Below are positions 1 through 7,849 of a DNA stretch of 21,962 nt, piece after piece (positions within the stretch are counted from its first letter, which is position 1; each line of letters opens with the position of its first letter). A model generated the notes under the pieces. It did not search any database and had not been told where the DNA came from. It was given only the letters and a program-made list of their open reading frames with translations. The position numbers were made by a program, and so were the translations under genes. This DNA comes from JAYFRE01 sp034926235. GTDB taxonomy: Bacteria > Pseudomonadota > Alphaproteobacteria > Rhodospirillales > Magnetospirillaceae. The stretch is from contig JAYFRE010000138.1 of assembly GCA_034926235.1 (NCBI GenBank), forward strand, positions 1 to 21,962, written 5' to 3'.

Positions 1-1904
1 CTGGCGTTCTGGTGGGTGACCAGATATTTGGCCGACAGATCCAACGCTGTTTTGGGCGCGATGTCCCAGACATAGCCGGCCCCGATATGGCCACCATAAT
101 AAGCGGGCGAGGTTTTGTAATGCGCCCCGATCCCGCCGCCCAGATCGGCATTGTCATATTTATTGTGCGTCCGGCCCAGCCGCAGGCTGGCCTCGGTATA
201 GGCATGGCCCGGTCCCTCGGGCGCGAAATCCATCCGCCCCAGCATGCCGACGCCGACATAATCCAGATCGCCCGAGCCATGGCTCTTGCCGGTCGCAAAG
301 GAGTTGTAGGCGTCGTAGGAGCCATTGCCATATTCCAGGAACGCGCCCAGCACCGCCTGCCCCTGATCCAGCTCGAAGCCTTTGGCAAAGCCGGTGGCCA
401 GCGAGATGCTGGAAACGTCGGAATGCGATCCGCTGTTATAGCGCATCGACCCGCCCGACATCGCGCCGAAGCCGCCGCCGCTGCCTGCGGACATCGCCTG
501 GGCCATCGCCTCGCCGGCGGCCATGTCGCCGCCCCGATTGACCAGCGCCGCGCTGGCAAGCACGCCTTCGGACAGCGCCTTGCTTTCATCCCGGGATCCG
601 CCCGAGGTCACCGTCGCGGTCAGGGCGTTGGCTGTGGTGGTGGTGTCCAGGTCGAAGGTGTAGGCCAGCGTCACGCCCTGCATGCCGGTGCCGTTGGCGG
701 TGCTGTTAAGCCCCGGCGCGGTGATCAACGTCCCGGCCTTAATCAGCGTGACCTTGTCACCGACGGCAAGATGCGAGGACGATCCGGCAATGCCGACATT
801 GACCGTCGAAGATCTGCTCTCAACGTCCGTCAGGTCCGCTGTGCCGGTCACGGTCAGCATGGTTCCGCCGCGGAGCAGGGCCGAAGGCAGGTAGAAATTG
901 AGATCTTGAAAATTGCCGAGCCCGCCCACCGTCAGGCCGGACGCCGTCACATTGAGCGTGTTACCGGCGAAGCCAGCTGTCCCATCCCTACTGCCATAGA
1001 CGCTCCCCCCGACGGAGCCGCCGCTGAGGGTCACGGTGTTGCCCGTGGCTCCCCCCTGCGAGCTGTACCCGCCATAGACGTTCCCGCCAACCCTGCCGCC
1101 GCTGATGATCACACTGTTGCCCGTGGCTCCTCCCTGCGAGCTGTACCCGCCAGCGACGTCTCCGCTAACCGAGCCGCCGCTGATGGTCACGCTGTTGTTC
1201 GTGGCGGCGGCGGTACCGCTAAACCCGCCATAGACGTCCCCGGTGACGGAGGAACCGCTGCCGCTGACGGTCACGCTGTTGTGCGTGACCGCGCCGAAAG
1301 CGCTCCACCCGCCATAGACGTCCCCGGTGACGGAACCGCTGCCGCTGATGGTCGCGCTGTTGCACGTGGCCACGCCGTAACCGCTCCACCCGCCATAGAC
1401 GTGCCCGGTGACGGAACCGCTGCCGCTGACGGTCATGCTGTTGTTCGTGACGGAGCCGGAATCGCTAAGCCCGCCATAGACGCTCCCGGTAACGGAGGAA
1501 CCGCTGCCGCTGACGGTCACGCTGTTACCCATGGCGGCGCCGGAATTCGCGCTAAACCCGCCATAGAGTCCCCCGCTAACCGTGCCGCCGCTGACGGTCA
1601 CGCTGTTACCCGTGGCGGCGGTGGAATCGCCGCTGTACCCGCCATAGGCAATCCCGGTAACCATGCCGTTGCTGACGGTAATCGTGTTGCTGCTAGGGGC
1701 CGCAAAGGACAGTGTTGGGCGCTTGTCTTTGCCGTTGTCGTCGGGATCGCCGTTGCCGAAGACATCATGGCTGACGTTTTCGGTGATATTTATGGTCTGG
1801 CCGGCTTCCGCAAGGGCTGGCAAGCCCAGGCTCAACGCGGCCCAAACAGCGGGCAATACGCGCAAGGCGCACCCCGGACGGCGCGGGTAGAACGGTGACG
1901 GCAT
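1..1904 (-). CDS. autotransporter with repeat passenger and beta-barrel, 3' end cut by window edge
   Basis: The gene reads right to left from ATG at 1904 and stays open to the window edge (634 codons visible). The N-terminus is a signal peptide: basic FYPRRP, a hydrophobic stretch to about residue 30, then ALA-EA as the likely cleavage site. Residues 75 to about 316 form nine repeats of 26-28 residues built on a VTVSGGSVTGDVYGGYS-like unit, typical of a beta-helical secreted passenger. A linker rich in Thr, Ser and Asp follows. From about residue 480 the pattern alternates aromatic and small residues (LDYVGVGMLGRMDF, AYTEASLRLGRTHNKY, YYGGHIGAGYVW), as in the type V autotransporter outer-membrane barrel. 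The terminal strand lies outside the window. A run of eight G just upstream of 1904 may serve as ribosome binding site; an in-frame ATG at 1931 is a weaker start. Function is probably a surface or adhesin-like structure, which is inference. The opposite-strand frame over the same bases is a shadow. Confidence 0.9.
   Translation of the reverse strand, partial: MPSPFYPRRPGCALRVLPAVWAALSLGLPALAEAGQTINITENVSHDVFGNGDPDDNGKDKRPTLSFAAPSSNTITVSNGMVTGIAYGGYSGDSTAATGNSVTVSGGTVSGGLYGGFSANSGAAMGNSVTVSGSGSSVTGSVYGGLSDSGSVTNNSMTVSGSGSVTGHVYGGWSGYGVATCNSATISGSGSVTGDVYGGWSAFGAVTHNSVTVSGSGSSVTGDVYGGFSGTAAATNNSVTISGGSVSGDVAGGYSSQGGATGNSVIISGGRVGGNVYGGYSSQGGATGNTVTLSGGSVGGSVYGSRDGTAGFAGNTLNVTASGLTVGGLGNFQDLNFYLPSALLRGGTMLTVTGTADLTDVESRSSTVNVGIAGSSSHLAVGDKVTLIKAGTLITAPGLNSTANGTGMQGVTLAYTFDLDTTTTANALTATVTSGGSRDESKALSEGVLASAALVNRGGDMAAGEAMAQAMSAGSGGGFGAMSGGSMRYNSGSHSDVSSISLATGFAKGFELDQGQAVLGAFLEYGNGSYDAYNSFATGKSHGSGDLDYVGVGMLGRMDFAPEGPGHAYTEASLRLGRTHNKYDNADLGGGIGAHYKTSPAYYGGHIGAGYVWDIAPKTALDLSAKYLVTHQNA
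957..1682 (-). repeat. nine tandem passenger repeats (78-84 bp units)
   Basis: Nine imperfect in-frame units lie inside the autotransporter gene. Each encodes N-S-[VMA]-T-[VI]-S-G, then a one to four residue spacer, then V-x-G-x-V-Y-G-G-[YFWL]-S followed by a variable 6-9 residue segment. Central units share long near-identical stretches at DNA level, for example the bases coding for SGSGSVTG and DVYGGW. The outer units are more diverged: the ninth has YGSRDG in place of YGGYS. Unit four has a lone Cys (CNS) where the others have TGNS or TNNS. Confidence 0.88.
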
Positions 1905-2205
1905 GATGCCCCCCCCTGATCTTCATCCATCGACGCTGTGGCGCGGGCCTGCCCCCCCGATGGACGGCGCTGTCCGCAACCCTTATGGCACACCCAGCAT
2001 TCCTGCCTATCACCCGAAACGGGTACGGCGCGGAGACTGAAACGGTACGTTCAGTGGCGAAAGGATAGCAGAATTAAAGGGCAATGAAAGCTGGCTGAAA
2101 CCTACAAAACGGCGCTTTTTAGGGGAGAGGACGAAATAATCAAAAAGAAATACCGGACAAGCAGGATCGAGGGGCTCCCTGCCCAGGGAGCCCCCATCCC
2201 TTGTC
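1905..2205. other. intergenic region upstream of the autotransporter and downstream of pepF
   Basis: No convincing gene is present. It contains a small hairpin (ACCCG-AAA-CGGGT, 2012-2024) and an adjacent dyad (ACTGAA at 2036-2041, TTCAGT at 2050-2055). Both lie in the presumed promoter region of the minus-strand autotransporter and could be operator sites. The pepF terminator occupies its right end. I could not place a convincing -35/-10 pair here. Confidence 0.5.
2171..2194 (-). terminator. stem-loop terminator after pepF
   Basis: This is a perfect inverted repeat, GGGGCTCCCTG then CC then CAGGGAGCCCC, located 12 bases past the pepF stop on the minus strand. A T-rich stretch (TTTCTTTTTG) lies about 20 bases further on in the minus direction rather than directly after the stem. 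It is a strong hairpin but an imperfect intrinsic terminator. Confidence 0.6.
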
Positions 2206-4008
2206 TCAGCCCATCCGTTCCAATTCGTCGATGAAGCCCGCGACCACGTCCAGCCCGCGCCGCCAGAAGGCGGGGTCCGAGGCGTCGAGGCCAAAGGGGG
2301 CCAGCAGCTCCTTGTGGCGCAAGGTGCCGCCCGCACGCAGCATGTCCAGATATTTCGCCTGGAAGTCCGGCGCGCCCGAGCGATAGACGTCGTAGAGCGA
2401 ATTGACCAGGCAATCGCCGAACGCATAGGCATAGACATAGAACGGCGTGTGGATGAAATGCGGGATGTAGCTCCAAAAGGCGCTGTATTCCGCGCCGAAA
2501 TGGAAGATCGGCCCCAGGCTTTCGGTCTGCACCCGCATCCAGGCCCGGCCGAAATCCTCGGCCGACAATTCGCCCTTGCGCCGTTCCTCATGCACGATCT
2601 TCTCGAACTCGTAGAAGGCGATCTGGCGCACGACGGTATTCAGCATGTCCTCGACCTTCGAGGCCAGCAGCACGCGCCGGCGCACCGGGTCGGTCTCGCC
2701 GTCCAGCAAAGCGCGGAAAGTCAGCATCTCGCCGAACACCGACGCGGTTTCGGCCAGGGTCAGCGGCGTGTCCGACAGGAACAATCCCTGCTTGCCGGCC
2801 AGAACCTGATGCACGCCATGGCCCAATTCGTGGGCCAGCGTCATCACGTCGCGGCTTTTGCCCAGATAGTTCAGCAGCAGATAGGGGTGCACCGACGGCA
2901 CGCAGGGGTGCGCGAACGCGCCCGGCGACTTGCCCGGCTTGGCCGGAGCGTCGATCCAGCCGCCGCGGAAGAATTCCTCGCCCACCGCCGCCATGTCGGG
3001 CGAAAAAGCGCGGTAGGCTTCCAGCACGATGCGCCGCGCTTCCGGCCAGGGGATCAGATGGTCGCTGTCCTCGGGCAGGGGCGCGTTGCGGTCCCAATGC
3101 TCCATCACCTCCAACCCCAGCCATTTCGCCTTCAAGGCGTAATAGCGATGCGCCAAACGGGGATAGGAGTCCCGGACCGCCGCCGACAGCGCGTCCACCA
3201 CCTCGTCCTCGACCTGATTGGCCAGATTGCGGGCCGAGGTCGGGTGCGGATAGTGACGCCAGCTATCGTCGATCTCCTTTTCCTTGATCAGGGTGTTGTA
3301 GACCAAGGTGAAGATGCGTCCGTTCTTTGCCAGCACCTCGCCGATCGACAGGGCGGCGGCCTTGCGCACCGAACGGTCCTTGTCGCTCAACAGATGCAGC
3401 GCCTCGGCCGAGGTCAAGTCCTTGCCATTCACGGGGAAGCGCAGATCGGCGATGGTTTCTTCGAACAGACGCACCCAGGCCGACGACCCGACCACGTCGC
3501 GCTCATGCAGCAGCCGCTCGGCCTCGTCGGAAAGCTGGTGGTTGCGGAAGGCGCGCAGATCGCGCAGCCAGGGCGCGTAATGGGCCGCCTCGGGCGCTTC
3601 GAGCTGGCGGGCCAGAACGGCGTCGTCGATACGGTTCAGCTCCAGGGTAAAGAACAGGGTCTGGGTGGTGATTGGCGTCACCCGCTCCTGCATCCCCTGC
3701 ATGAAGCGCCCGCGCTCAGGATCGGAAATGTTCTGGGCGTAGCGCAGGCTGGCATAGCTCATGATCCGCGACAGAATCTCGCTCATCCGCTCATAGGCGG
3801 CGATGGCCTCGCCCAGTTCCTTGCCGCTCAACTCCGCCAGACGGCCCTGATAGCGCTGCTGGAACGCCTTTGCCTCGGCGTCCGCCCGGACCAGATCGCG
3901 TTCCAGCTCGGGCGCGTCGGGGGCTGCGTACAGATCGCCCAAATCCCATTCCGGCATCGGCCCCAGTTCCAAGGCGGGCGTCTGGTCCGCAAGCGCCATA
4001 TCATTCAT
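2206..4008 (-). CDS. pepF: PepF-type M3 family oligoendopeptidase
   Basis: Zinc metallopeptidase of the M3/oligoendopeptidase F family, expected to cut short peptides in the cytoplasm. The protein is 600 residues, usual for the family. The zinc motif HELGH lies at residues 393-397, and the downstream acid ligand is likely E420 in LAETASVFGE. The C-terminal motif FHFGAEYSAFWSYIPHFIHTPFYVYAYAFG, shortened here to its key parts YIPHF and FYVYAYAFG, is also typical of M3 enzymes. I chose ATG at 4008 because CAGGAG lies 11 bases upstream (4020-4025) and the family N-terminus begins nearby with WDLGDLY. A longer frame reaching back to 4152 adds 48 residues that do not look like the family. There is no signal peptide. 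It is a single-gene unit with its own downstream hairpin, divergent from the methyltransferase gene. Confidence 0.93.
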   Translation of the reverse strand: MNDMALADQTPALELGPMPEWDLGDLYAAPDAPELERDLVRADAEAKAFQQRYQGRLAELSGKELGEAIAAYERMSEILSRIMSYASLRYAQNISDPERGRFMQGMQERVTPITTQTLFFTLELNRIDDAVLARQLEAPEAAHYAPWLRDLRAFRNHQLSDEAERLLHERDVVGSSAWVRLFEETIADLRFPVNGKDLTSAEALHLLSDKDRSVRKAAALSIGEVLAKNGRIFTLVYNTLIKEKEIDDSWRHYPHPTSARNLANQVEDEVVDALSAAVRDSYPRLAHRYYALKAKWLGLEVMEHWDRNAPLPEDSDHLIPWPEARRIVLEAYRAFSPDMAAVGEEFFRGGWIDAPAKPGKSPGAFAHPCVPSVHPYLLLNYLGKSRDVMTLAHELGHGVHQVLAGKQGLFLSDTPLTLAETASVFGEMLTFRALLDGETDPVRRRVLLASKVEDMLNTVVRQIAFYEFEKIVHEERRKGELSAEDFGRAWMRVQTESLGPIFHFGAEYSAFWSYIPHFIHTPFYVYAYAFGDCLVNSLYDVYRSGAPDFQAKYLDMLRAGGTLRHKELLAPFGLDASDPAFWRRGLDVVAGFIDELERMG

Positions 4009-4263
4009 CGTTGTCGCAACTCCTGAAAAAACATCCGTTCCAATGGGATCATATGGGAAACACAGCGTCCCGCGCCAAGCGCAGATTGGAGATGATCGAC
4101 GGTTTTCCCGCAAGAAAGTCCTGAGATCAAGGTCGGACGGAACGGCAAGCATTACGTTTTTGCGGGACCGGCATGGCAGCCCAAGCGAAATGACACGGGC
4201 AAGGCCCGCGCCGAACCGCTACACCAAATCATCGATTCCAAGCGGGGCGGATGGACGAAACGA

Positions 4264-5010
4264 TTGGCGCTCGACACGGCTTTTCTCTCTCTTTACGCTG
4301 ACCTGCCCCGCCAGAGTGTGGGCGCGGATTGCTGCACGCAGGAAGCCATCAACCGGCTGCCCCCGCTGCGCAAGCCGACCACGGTGATGGATCTGGGATG
4401 CGGTTCCGGCCGCTCGACGATCCTGCTGGCGCGCCGCTTCCGCGGCCCCATCGCCGCCATCGATCCCCGGTCCGATCTTCTCGACCGGCTGGCGGCAGCA
4501 GCCAAGGCCGACGGGCTGGCGGTGCGCATCTCTCCCCGCTCTGAGGACCCCGCCCGGCTGAAAGACCGTCCCGGCACCTATGATCTGATCTGGTCCGAAG
4601 GCGGCGTCCAGGCCCTGGGTTGGGCAAAATCGCTGAAACTGTGGGGCCCCTTGCTGCGCGCCCGGGGCGTCATCGCCCTTAGCGACCGCGTCTGGCTGAC
4701 CGATTCCCCCCCGGCCGAGGTGCGCGATTTCTGGGCCAAGGTCTATCCCGCCATGGCCGATGCCGACGGCTACCGGCGCGCCGCCGAACAGGCCGGCCTG
4801 TCGGTCTTCGACAGCTTCACCCTGCCCCGCGCCACCTTGTGGGACGGCTATTACGCGCCGCTGATCCAACGCATCGCCGCGCTGGAGAACGACACGGCGA
4901 TCGACCCCGCCCTTGCCCAGGCGATCGACGCCGCCAAGCGCGAGATCGCCATCCAGGAACGCTTCGGCGATTGCTTCGCCTATAGCTTCTATCTCCTGCG
5001 CCTGAACTAA
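4264..5010 (+). CDS. class I SAM-dependent methyltransferase
   Basis: A 248-residue Rossmann-fold methyltransferase. Motif I, DLGCGSG, is at residues 43-49, followed by an acidic residue after strand 2 (AAIDPRSD) and a motif IV-like stretch (YDLIWSEGGVQ). The fold is seen directly, but the substrate cannot be deduced. The only start in the frame after the upstream stop at 4192 is TTG at 4264; no ATG or GTG precedes it. No strong ribosome binding site is evident, so the N-terminus is less certain. It stands alone between divergent pepF and the structured RNA region. The C-terminal half (WDGYYAPLIQRIAALE) looks like a helical cap, which is inference. Confidence 0.85.
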   Translation: MALDTAFLSLYADLPRQSVGADCCTQEAINRLPPLRKPTTVMDLGCGSGRSTILLARRFRGPIAAIDPRSDLLDRLAAAAKADGLAVRISPRSEDPARLKDRPGTYDLIWSEGGVQALGWAKSLKLWGPLLRARGVIALSDRVWLTDSPPAEVRDFWAKVYPAMADADGYRRAAEQAGLSVFDSFTLPRATLWDGYYAPLIQRIAALENDTAIDPALAQAIDAAKREIAIQERFGDCFAYSFYLLRLN

Positions 5011-5080
5011 GCGGTCCCGGTCCGGACCGCCCGTCATTTTCCCGCCGGCCGCCGAGGGTGTAAAACCGCCACCGGTGCTG

Positions 5081-5109
5081 CTGACTCCTTGGCCCCGTTC
5101 CGCTATAAG
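5081..5109 (+). promoter_or_regulatory. sigma-70-type promoter for the structured RNA or leader
   Basis: CTGACT at 5081-5086 and TATAAG at 5104-5109 are separated by exactly 17 bases, and transcription would start near G5116. It is one of the clearest vegetative promoters in the window. It lies about 250 bases before the HTH regulator start, so it drives either a separate small RNA or a long leader. Confidence 0.6.
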
Positions 5110-5115
5110 AATTCC

Positions 5116-5332
5116 GGGACGTCACGCGCGTCCTGGGGTGTGGAAACCCCTCCACAATCGGTTTGGCGCCCGCCGTCAGAGCGCCGAGATCAATCCTCGA
5201 CCCTTTGGGTCGGGGAGCCTGTGGCGTATGTCCAGGCACCCCGTGCTAAAGGCCACAGGAGCCGTTGTTGTGGCGGTTTTCCAACTCCCCGACTGTGGGT
5301 TCAGGGGGCTGTTTGCGAGGGCGCTCGCAAAC
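5116..5332 (+). ncRNA. candidate structured RNA (unknown class, 6S-like RNA or long leader possible)
   Basis: Downstream of the promoter the sequence folds into a nested structure. An outer helix pairs GGGGTGTGG (5135-5143) with CCAACTCCCC (5281-5290). It continues as CCTCCACAA (5149-5157) with TTGTGGCGG (5268-5276). Inside lie three hairpins: GGCGC/GCGCC (5165-5169 with 5181-5185), CCTCGACCC/GGGTCGGGG (5195-5203 with 5207-5215) and CCTGTGGC/GCCACAGG (5218-5225 with 5252-5259). A final perfect hairpin, GTTTGCGAG-GGCG-CTCGCAAAC, spans 5311-5332 and lacks a T-run. Weak open frames cross the region, but none resembles a protein. Length and rod shape are compatible with 6S RNA, though I do not see diagnostic 6S sequence. 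It lacks the marks of RNase P RNA, SRP RNA or tmRNA. It may instead be the 5' leader of the HTH gene. Confidence 0.5.
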
Positions 5333-5359
5333 ATAGCCTGTCAATGTGGAGAACCGCCG

Positions 5360-5797
5360 ATGGACGAGCAGACAGCATCCGGCAGCCCGCGCCGGAGGGG
5401 CCGCCGTGCGACCGGGAGAGCCGATCCCGATCCCGTCGACATTCATGTCGGCAAGCGCATCCGCCAGCGCCGCCTGTCGCTGGGAATGAATCAAACCGAT
5501 CTGGGCGCGGCGCTGGGGCTGTCGTTCCAGCAGGTGCAGAAATACGAACATGGAGCCAACCGCGTATCGGCCCCGGCCCTGTACCGTCTGTCCAACACGC
5601 TGGGCGTGCCGGTTTCCTTTTTCTTCGACGGCCTTCCGAACGGCCGCCGGGCGCCCTTTTTCCCTGCCGAGGACCCGCTTCTCGTCCGTGGGGACGGGCT
5701 GGATCTGCTGCGGCGCTATCTCTCCCTTCCCATGACGATCCGGAAACGGGTAGCGGCGCTTTTGTTCTCCCTGACCGACGGTCAACCCGGCGAGTGA
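5360..5797 (+). CDS. PraR/PhrR-like HTH (Cro/C1-type) transcriptional regulator
   Basis: A 145-residue DNA-binding protein with a basic, disordered N-terminus (RRRGRRATGR). A Cro/C1-type helix-turn-helix follows at about residues 30-90: GKRIRQRRLSLGMNQTDLG, then LSFQQVQKYEHGANRVSA, then LGVPVSFFFDG. The combination FQQVQKYE...NRVS and VPVSFFF is typical of the alphaproteobacterial PraR/PhrR family, whose members control surface attachment, quorum sensing or stress genes. The C-terminal tail, about 50 residues, is helical. ATG at 5360 is chosen because GGAG (5348-5351) precedes it and the upstream extension of the frame overlaps the structured RNA. Target genes are unknown. It may be translated from the long structured leader. 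Confidence 0.85.
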   Translation: MDEQTASGSPRRRGRRATGRADPDPVDIHVGKRIRQRRLSLGMNQTDLGAALGLSFQQVQKYEHGANRVSAPALYRLSNTLGVPVSFFFDGLPNGRRAPFFPAEDPLLVRGDGLDLLRRYLSLPMTIRKRVAALLFSLTDGQPGE

Positions 5798-5908
5798 ACC
5801 GGCTTTTTTCGCAAAGAACCGGCCAGCCCCCCAATCACGGCAAAGCTCCTTCGTCCCGGCGCGGGCGCATGGTTTAATATCTGCCCCTTTGCCGACGAAA
5901 GAACGCCC

Positions 5909-6679
5909 ATGCCGATCATCCTTCCCCGCACGCCATCCTTTGATCTCTCCGGCAAACGCGCCCTGGTGACGGGCGCGGGGCGGGGCATCGGCACGGGTGC
6001 TGCCGCCGCCTTGGCGCAAGCAGGGGCGGAGGTCACGCTGGCCGCCCGCTCCGAAGACGAAATCATGGCCGTCGCCCAAGCCATCCGCAGCGAAGGCGGC
6101 CACGCCGCCACCTTGACGCTGGATGTCACCGATCTTGCCGCGACCGCGGCGGCGCTAGAGGCGCAGGCCCCGTTCGACATCCTGGTCAACAATGCCGGAA
6201 CCAACCGGCCGGCCCATTTTCTGGATGTGACGGTCGAGGATTTCGACCATGTCAGCGCACTTAATCTCCGCGCGGCCTTTTTCGTCGCCCAGGCGGTGGC
6301 CCGCAAGCTGGCGGCGGCGGACCGCCCCGGCTCCATCATCCATATGGCGTCCCAGATGGGGCATGTCGGCGGTGCGCAGCGCTCGGTCTATTGCGCCACC
6401 AAACATGCGATCATCGGCCTGACCAAGGCGATGGCCATCGATCTTGGCCCCAAAGGCATCCGCGTCAACGCGATCTGCCCCACCTTCATCGAAACGCCGA
6501 TGACCAAGCCCTTTTTCGACGATCCCAAATTCGCCGAATCGGTGTTTGCCAAGATCAAGCTGGGCCGGGTCGGCAGAATAGAGGACATCATGGGCGCGAT
6601 CGTCTATCTGGCTTCCGACGCCTCGGCGCTGGTCACGGGCGGCTCGCTGATGATCGATGGCGGCTGGACCGCCGAATGA
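5909..6679 (+). CDS. SDR family NAD(P)-dependent oxidoreductase
   Basis: Classical short-chain dehydrogenase/reductase of 256 residues. The cofactor motif TGAGRGIG is at residues 21-28 and NNAG at 94-97. The catalytic Ser is probably S148, with Y161 and K165 in YCATK. The C-terminus GGSLMIDGGW is typical of FabG-like reductases. The substrate cannot be told; gluconate 5-dehydrogenase-like or 3-oxoacyl reductase-like members look similar. The sequence TTTAATAT at about 5873-5880 could be a -10 element. It is followed by 231 bases without a gene, then the TyrA-like gene on the same strand, so cotranscription is uncertain. Confidence 0.92.
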   Translation: MPIILPRTPSFDLSGKRALVTGAGRGIGTGAAAALAQAGAEVTLAARSEDEIMAVAQAIRSEGGHAATLTLDVTDLAATAAALEAQAPFDILVNNAGTNRPAHFLDVTVEDFDHVSALNLRAAFFVAQAVARKLAAADRPGSIIHMASQMGHVGGAQRSVYCATKHAIIGLTKAMAIDLGPKGIRVNAICPTFIETPMTKPFFDDPKFAESVFAKIKLGRVGRIEDIMGAIVYLASDASALVTGGSLMIDGGWTAE

Positions 6680-6910
6680 CGCCGCCCGGCCATCCCGGAC
6701 GCAAAAGCGGGCTTGACAGGGTGCAGGCCAAGGATTAGGTCATCTCGCATGACGACCGCACCTTTCATTGCCGGATGGTATTACGCGCTGCTTATTTAGC
6801 GGCGCCATGCCTCGTCATGGTTCAACCGCTGCCCGGCCAGCGGTTGACGAAGGATGCTTCTCCAAAAAAACCTCTGGCCCCGCAGCCCAAGCATCAAAGG
6901 CTCGGACACC
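6680..6910. other. intergenic region before the TyrA-like gene
   Basis: No convincing coding sequence. TTGACA at 6713-6718 could be a -35 element, but the matching -10 (TTAGGT, 6735-6740) is poor. A perfect 10-bp inverted repeat at 6822-6847 is its main structural feature. Confidence 0.4.
6822..6847. promoter_or_regulatory. perfect 10-bp inverted repeat upstream of the TyrA-like gene
   Basis: TCAACCGCTG, CCCGGC, CAGCGGTTGA: ten perfect base pairs around a six-base loop, 64 bases before the TyrA-like ATG. There is no T-run directly after it, although a run of seven A follows at about 6864-6870. It could be an operator, an RNA hairpin in the leader, or the end of an upstream transcript. Confidence 0.45.
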
Positions 6911-7720
6911 ATGCCAGACGACTCTTTTCCCTCCCCCCTCCCCGATATCGGCCTGATCGGTTTCGGCGCGTTCGGACGTTTGATCGCGGCGCATCTCTCG
7001 CCTTATTTCCGGCTGTGCGCCTATGATCCCGCTCCGGGGATGGAGGCGGACGCGGAACGGCTCGGTGTGCCGCTGGTCGGGCTCGACGCCGCCGCGCGCC
7101 GTCCGGTGGTGATCATCGCCGCCCCGGTCGGGCGGATGCAGGACATCGCCACGGCAATCGCGCCGATTTTGCGCCCGGGCGCGCTGGTGCTGGATGTCGG
7201 CTCGGTCAAGGTGCTGCCGTCGGCGATTTTAGAACGCACCCTGCCCCGTCATGTGGATATCCTGGCCACCCATCCTTTGTTCGGGCCGCAAAGCGCCAGG
7301 AACGGCGTCCGGGGCTTGAAAATCGCGCTATGCCCGGTGCGGGGATCGCGTGCCGGCCGTGTCGCGGCCTTTCTGCGCAAGGCCCTGGGGCTGGAGGTCA
7401 TCCTGACCACGCCCGAAGCCCATGACCGCGAGGCGGCGACCGTCCAGGGCCTGACCCATTTGATCGCCAAGGTGCTGGTGCGGATGGAACCTCTTCCCAC
7501 CCGGATGACGACGAAAAGCTTCGATCTCTTGATGGAAGCGGTGTCCATGGTCCGTGACGATTCGCCGGAAGTCTATGCGGCGATCGAACGCGACAACCCC
7601 TTCACCGCCGGCGTGCGCGACCGTTTCTTCGCCATCGCCGCTCATCTCGACCGCGCCATTGCGCCATGCGAAAGAAACGAGGCGGACGAGTCGCGAAAAA
7701 CCCGCCGGGCGGCGGGCTGA
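6911..7720 (+). CDS. TyrA-like prephenate/arogenate dehydrogenase family protein
   Basis: A 269-residue NAD(P)-dependent dehydrogenase, probably forming hydroxyphenylpyruvate or tyrosine from prephenate or arogenate. The Rossmann motif GFGAFG is at residues 17-22, the DVGSVK motif at 95-100, and ATHPLFGPQS holds H121, matching the catalytic HPxxG signature of TyrA. The C-terminal helical region is shorter than in many bacterial TyrA proteins, and no ACT domain is present, so feedback control must differ. ATG at 6911 is preferred because the rest of the protein starts the cofactor fold directly and AAAGG lies ten bases upstream; a frame reaching 6854 only adds non-conserved residues. No other aromatic pathway gene is nearby. 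Whether it acts on prephenate, arogenate or a related acid is not settled. Confidence 0.8.
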   Translation: MPDDSFPSPLPDIGLIGFGAFGRLIAAHLSPYFRLCAYDPAPGMEADAERLGVPLVGLDAAARRPVVIIAAPVGRMQDIATAIAPILRPGALVLDVGSVKVLPSAILERTLPRHVDILATHPLFGPQSARNGVRGLKIALCPVRGSRAGRVAAFLRKALGLEVILTTPEAHDREAATVQGLTHLIAKVLVRMEPLPTRMTTKSFDLLMEAVSMVRDDSPEVYAAIERDNPFTAGVRDRFFAIAAHLDRAIAPCERNEADESRKTRRAAG

Positions 7721-7799
7721 TGGAAACGAGTTCGTGAAAAGATCAAAGGGGGACAAGACGAACCGGCGGGAGGACGGTCCGCATCGGAAGGCACCGCTA

Positions 7800-7830
7800 C
7801 CGGCCTTCCGGACCCAGACCGGAAAGCCGG
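7800..7830. terminator. bidirectional stem-loop between convergent genes
   Basis: CCGGC-C-TTCCGG (7800-7811) pairs with CCGGAA-A-GCCGG (7819-7830) across a seven-base loop, with one C-A mismatch. It sits between the TyrA-like stop and the convergent DUF465 stop. No T-run accompanies it. Confidence 0.5.
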
Positions 7831-7849
7831 TGGCTGGCGGATCAGACAA

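Noticed and set aside
12..1898. Long plus-strand open frame (628 codons) over the autotransporter gene
   Set aside because: It is low-complexity, with Arg/Gly/Ala-rich and repetitive translation (PAIDVP, AADGHAV repeats) that mirrors the repeats of the real minus-strand gene, which has a signal peptide and a barrel.
2314..4026. Plus-strand open frame (570 codons) opposite pepF
   Set aside because: Its translation is rich in Gln, His and Arg with no domain. The minus strand encodes a complete M3 peptidase with HELGH.
5075..5359. In-frame upstream extension of the HTH regulator
   Set aside because: The added 95 residues have no family match, cross the structured RNA, and bypass a better ribosome binding site for the ATG at 5360.
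5798..5835. Possible terminator after the HTH gene formed by two AACCGGC copies
   Set aside because: The copies are direct rather than inverted; only the self-complementary CCGG could pair, giving a four-base stem.
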